The position numbers were made by a program, and so were the translations under genes. From NCBI GenBank assembly GCA_030180135.1, contig CM058232.1, positions 72,594,016 to 72,658,015 of the forward strand: a stretch of DNA of 64,000 bases, given 5' to 3'. This document shows positions 60,901 through 64,000 of this stretch, in pieces. Below the pieces are notes generated by a model. It worked only from the letters and a program-made list of their open reading frames with translations, was not told the DNA's origin and made no database searches. The stretch comes from Orychophragmus violaceus. Lineage: Eukaryota > Streptophyta > Magnoliopsida > Brassicales > Brassicaceae. The first letter of the stretch is position 1. Each line of letters opens with the position of its first letter.

Positions 60901-61418
60901 ACCAGTCGGTCGATGTGTGGGAGTGGAAAGCTGTCCTTCGGACACGCTTTATTTAGATCCGTGAAATCTACACAGACTCTCCACTTCCCGTTCTTTTTCT
61001 TAACCACTACAGGGTTCGCAAGCCAGTCGGGGTATTTGACCTCTCTGATCTATCCAATTTTTAATAATCGATCGACCTCGTCGTTGACGGCTTGAGCTCG
61101 TTCCGGACCTAGTTTTCGACGTTTCTGTCTTACCGGTTTGTAGGTTGGGTCGACATTCAGCTCGTGGCTGGTAACGTCGATGTTGATCCCTTTCATGTCT
61201 GCTGAAGACCAGGCAAAGGAGTCGACGTTTTGTTTAAGGAGAGAGACATGTTCGTTTTTGACTGGCTCTGATAGGTCGATTCCAATGCCAACGAGTCTTT
61301 CGGGATGAGCATCATCTATGCAAACTTGGACCGTGAGGTCCTTCGGGGGTCCAATTTGACTCGGGTCGTTCGACCTTTTGGTCTGCATGGTGGCGAGCTC
61401 GTCCCCTTTCTGTAATTG
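57949..61418 (-). pseudogene. pol: Tat-B pol: RT, RNase H, second RNase H, integrase
   Basis: The frame continues from the TAG at 61419-61421. The RT (about 61060-60640) has WRVCVDFTDLNKACPKDSFPLPHID, MDAFSGYNQI and an intact YIDD box. A stop follows VPS (GGA to TGA, about 60545). RNase H is LYLYLAVSTTAVSGVLVREEQ (about 60230). The second RNase H starts LYVDGASSRQGSGVGV (about 59845) with NNEAEYEALIAGLRLA. The integrase has H-H-C-C residues in HDGSCGSHSRGRAL...CDKCQKH and a core with MDIVGPL, TDNGSQF and EAANK, ending WNIINLKKYFH. A frameshift near 58830 separates the zinc domain from the core, and another stop lies before the second RNase H. Confidence 0.85.
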
Positions 61419-61421
61419 CTA
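61410..61421 (-). promoter_or_regulatory. readthrough-type stop between Tat-B protease and RT
   Basis: The protease frame ends in TAG (61419-61421) followed by CAA TTA CAG, and RT coding continues in frame (next ATG ten codons on). It is identical in sequence and position to Tat-C (29533-29544). Confidence 0.7.
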
Positions 61422-61997
61422 CGCAGGGGATTTCTCAATTTGCTTGTATCCGTTCATGTAGCAGTGGCGGGAAATCTTTTGACTTCCGTACACGGTTTTT
61501 ACCCCTTTAGAAGTTGGGAATTTTATGCATTGATGGTAGGTCGATGGTACCGCTTTCATGTCGTATATCCACGGTCGACCTAGAATAGCGTTATAGGGAG
61601 CTGGCCGATCCACTATGACGAACTCTGTCATTCTTCGGACTCCTCCAGCGATTACCGGGGCGAAGACAGAGCCCATCGAGTACGTTGTTTCGCCAGCAAA
61701 CCCTACTAGTGGTGTCTTTTCTTCCACGATCTCGGAGTCGTTGAAGTCCATCTTTTTGAATGCATCGTAAAAGAGGACATCTACCGAACTTCCTGTGTCA
61801 ATCATTATCGTTGAGAGTTCGACATCTCCCACTACTATACAAACGAGGAGAGCGTCGTCGTGTGGTTTGTCGAGATTACTTGTCTCGCTTTCGTGGAAAG
61901 TGATTTTGTGGTCTGGACCTAACATTGGGATTTTTCCCCTTTGTCGGTCTCGACTCTTCTTTGAAGAGCTTTGATTGAATTGACCGAGTCTCGGCAA
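61422..61997 (-). CDS. Tat-B protease region
   Basis: This open segment carries a retropepsin-type aspartic protease: IMIDTGSSVDVLFYDAF (active site DTGS), then VGFAGETTYSMG and PAPYNAILGRPWIYDMKAVPSTYHQCIKFPT, and ends NGYKQIEKSPA before the TAG. It processes the polyprotein. In Tat-C this segment is in the same frame as Gag; here one base is missing in the A-run near 61926 (GACAAAGGGGAAAAATCCC against GACAAGCGGGAGAAAATCCC), so Gag terminates early at 61919 and the frame recorded here starts out of register. Confidence 0.75.
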
Positions 61998-64000
61998 AGC
62001 TTGGAGCCACCGAAGATAAAGTCGATTCGTTTAGGGGGTATAGCCCGTACACCCCCCCCCCCCCCGCAGAGACGAGGGAGATTGATTCGTGAGCGTAAAC
62101 TCTTAGCAGGAGCCAGAGGTGGGGATAACGCCGAATCTTCCGGGGTGCCGCTCAGGCGGAGTTCGCCGAGAATAAACTCGACTCGCTTCCGCGACCCCTG
62201 GGGAAGTGTTTCGGGAGATTCCGGCTCCTTTGTCCGTTCCCGTTTGTTTTGAGAAGGCCTCTTGGTGTTTGACTCTTTGGTCTGTTTACTTTCCTTTTTG
62301 TCGGATGGAATTTCCTCCTCGACTTCGGCGTCTTGTTTGCTTTCGGACTCTCGCTTCTGAGCCTCGGCTTTAGCTCGAGTATAGCAATCTTCGGTCGAGT
62401 GTCCCCTTTTGTTGTGAAATTCACAAAATTTTTCCATGTCGAACTCGAATTTCTTCGAGCTCTTCGGGCTCTCGACCGCATTGACGTTCCCTGATTTACG
62501 GGAATCCTTTTTCGAGTTCGAGTTCTGCGAGCCCGAAGGGTTCTTTTCCTTTCGGTGCTTTTCTCTGAGGGTCGTGGTTTCGTCCTCGAGGCGAGCGAAG
62601 GCCGATGCGCGATGAAGGGCGTCATCGAATGTTTGAGGTTCGCGGACTGTTATTTCCTCGTGGAATCTGGTCGAATACCATAGTCCACGTCGCAGTGCTT
62701 CCATAGCTACTTCGTCTCGCGGGTTTGCGATTTTGGATTTTATTTCCTTAAATCGGTCGATGTACGAGCGAAGTGATTCGTCGGGTTTTTGGGAGACGCC
62801 AAATAGAGCTGCCTCAGTAGTCTTTTCCTCGATAAAGACGGAGTATTGTTTGAGAAAAGCCGTCATGAACTGGGTGAAGTTGTCGATCGACCTTTCTTCC
62901 AGTTCGAAAAACCATTCTAGGGCGGAGCCCGATAGGTTTTCGGCGAAGAGCCTGCAGAAAGCCGGCTCTCTCTCTTCGTCGGTGAGGTATACCCTTGCCA
63001 TCGCTAGTCGGAATGCCCTGATATGGGCTTTGGGGTCCGACTTCCCAGAGAATTCCAGAAATTTAGTTTTCTTGATTTCCCGGATTCTTGCGAAGGCGAT
63101 CCGGTCTGTGAACGGCGTTTGTCGCGTTTCTTCGATCACTTGATCGATGTCGGGCGCCGCGCTTGTCGCCATGTGAACTTTGGAGCTCAGACTGACGAAC
63201 TGAGCCTTAGCTTGTTCAATATACTGTCTAAGCATATCGTGGTCGTCGCCTGTCGTAGGCGCGAACTGGGCTTGTGATTGATTGGACATTTGTCCAGGGA
63301 AAGCTGGGTCGAGAAGATCGATTGCTGAAAAAGATCTCGTCTGATCGACCTACGGCGTTCGAAACTGGACCGTGTTTGACCCGTTAACGGGTCCTGAGCT
63401 CGAGGCAAAAGCAGAGCCTCCTAGTTGCCTCGGCCGGGTATTCGAACTACTCGGGAAAGGTGGTGGCCCGGGTAATGGTCGATTTCCCGATCCGGTTGGA
63501 TCTGTGATCATTGAATTTGAACCGAATGGGGTTGGAGTCGCGATGGGCGTCACTATAGGGCGGAAGCCGCTATTCGACGTACCGGCGAAATTCCCCGACG
63601 TTCCAGGTGGAGTTACCACATGGGATAAGTCCAAACGTGTACACGGTGGGGGACTTATAGGGGTTCGTGGATCATGCGTTGATCTGCCCCCCTGGTTTTG
63701 GCTAGCGAGCTCTTCAAGACGGGCGTTAATGCACCTTTCCTGTTCATAGAGCTGCGCGGCCAGGAACGGTTCGCAATCTCTTGGGTCCTTGCGCTTGCTT
63801 CGTTATTTCTCGTTCGATATACCAATAGGCTTAACATCAAACGGATTTCAGCAAGATCGTTTGGCCCTTGTCTCTGTGGAGCAGAGGGCAGTGGCGAATT
63901 GGGTTTGGTCGCTCCAGATCCGCCTCCAGGGGTGGGAATTGAGTCGTTTCTCATCCACACCCAATTTCTGCTCGGGTCGTTAGTTCCTGACAAAACGTTT
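61919..64000 (-). pseudogene. gag: Tat-B Gag, N-terminus off the window, frameshifted
   Basis: The sequence enters the window in the NVLSGTNDPSRNWVWMRNDS part of the N-terminal region. A shift occurs near 63760 (after EIANRS), and a stop lies near 63350. The rest, from 63289, is one open frame: DMLRQYIEQAKAQFVSLSSKVHMATSAAPDID, then the Gag core KFLEFSGKSDPKAHIRAFRLAM..SGSALEWFFELEERSIDNFTQFMTAFLKQYSVF, then a Lys/Ser/Glu-rich stretch with the zinc knuckle CEFHNKRGHSTEDC, which is the Tat variant, and a charged C-terminal part. A run of C (about 62048-62065) encodes a Gly stretch. It ends prematurely at 61919 by the one-base loss. Confidence 0.82.

Larger units (their letters stand above)
53582..64000 (-). 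mobile_element. Tat-B: Tat-type Ty3/gypsy element, 5' end beyond the window
   Basis: Minus-strand order from the right edge: gag (N-terminus cut by the window end), protease, TAG-CAA-TTA, RT, RNase H, second RNase H, integrase, tandem repeats, antisense spliced gene, polypurine tract, 3' LTR. It is the most complete Tat copy here. By comparison with Tat-A only about 55 Gag residues, the primer site and the 5' LTR are missing. Frameshifts in gag (two) and at least three breaks in pol indicate an inactive copy. Confidence 0.9.

Overview
This is plant nuclear DNA, almost certainly from a Brassicaceae species and probably from pericentromeric or other heterochromatic sequence. The evidence is Athila-type and Tat-type Ty3/gypsy LTR retrotransposons nested inside one another, a Copia element, a CACTA transposon end, and one intron-containing host gene whose spliced product looks like the Arabidopsis DTX10-DTX13 clade of MATE transporters. 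No bacterial operon features, rRNA, tRNA or CRISPR array were seen.

Layout. (1) 1-15402 is a three-level nest. Athila-1 (1060-7723, + strand, TSD CGGAT) lies in the pol gene of a minus-strand Copia element (1 to about 12350), and the Copia lies in the antisense-gene exon of a minus-strand Tat element, Tat-A (about 12337-15402), which continues off the left edge. (2) 15403-17829 is a CACTA terminus (ending at 16333) and decayed repeats. (3) 17830-20065 is a seven-exon MATE gene that reads as intact (495 codons), the only convincing host gene. (4) 21141-52631 is a 31.5-kb block with TSD ATACA: Tat-C, minus strand, split by Athila-2 (29992-49680, TSD GGCTT), itself split by Athila-3 (36283-46163, TSD CTACT). 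(5) 53582 to beyond 64000 is Tat-B, minus strand, with its 5' end off the window.

How the parts work. The Athila elements encode Gag-protease-RT-RNase H-integrase on one strand; Athila-1 keeps only Gag and protease. The Tat elements encode Gag-protease, then an in-frame TAG in a strong readthrough context, then RT-RNase H-second (plant-type) RNase H-integrase. On the opposite strand, between a block of tandem repeats and the 3' LTR, they carry a spliced gene with a Transposase_28-like domain and a coiled coil. Every element seen has at least one inactivating change. LTR-LTR divergence (Tat-C 3.4%, Athila-2 1.9%, Athila-3 1.3%) agrees with the nesting order.

Main unusual signals: (a) a very regular 14-7-14-base inverted-repeat cassette centred on CGATCG, present about forty times in both Athila and Copia elements, in LTRs, untranslated regions and in frame inside coding sequence; (b) a TAG-CAA-TTA readthrough-type stop conserved between two Tat copies; (c) an antisense spliced gene whose introns are kept in three Tat copies; (d) two small hairpins with compensatory changes just after the Athila polyprotein stop codon.
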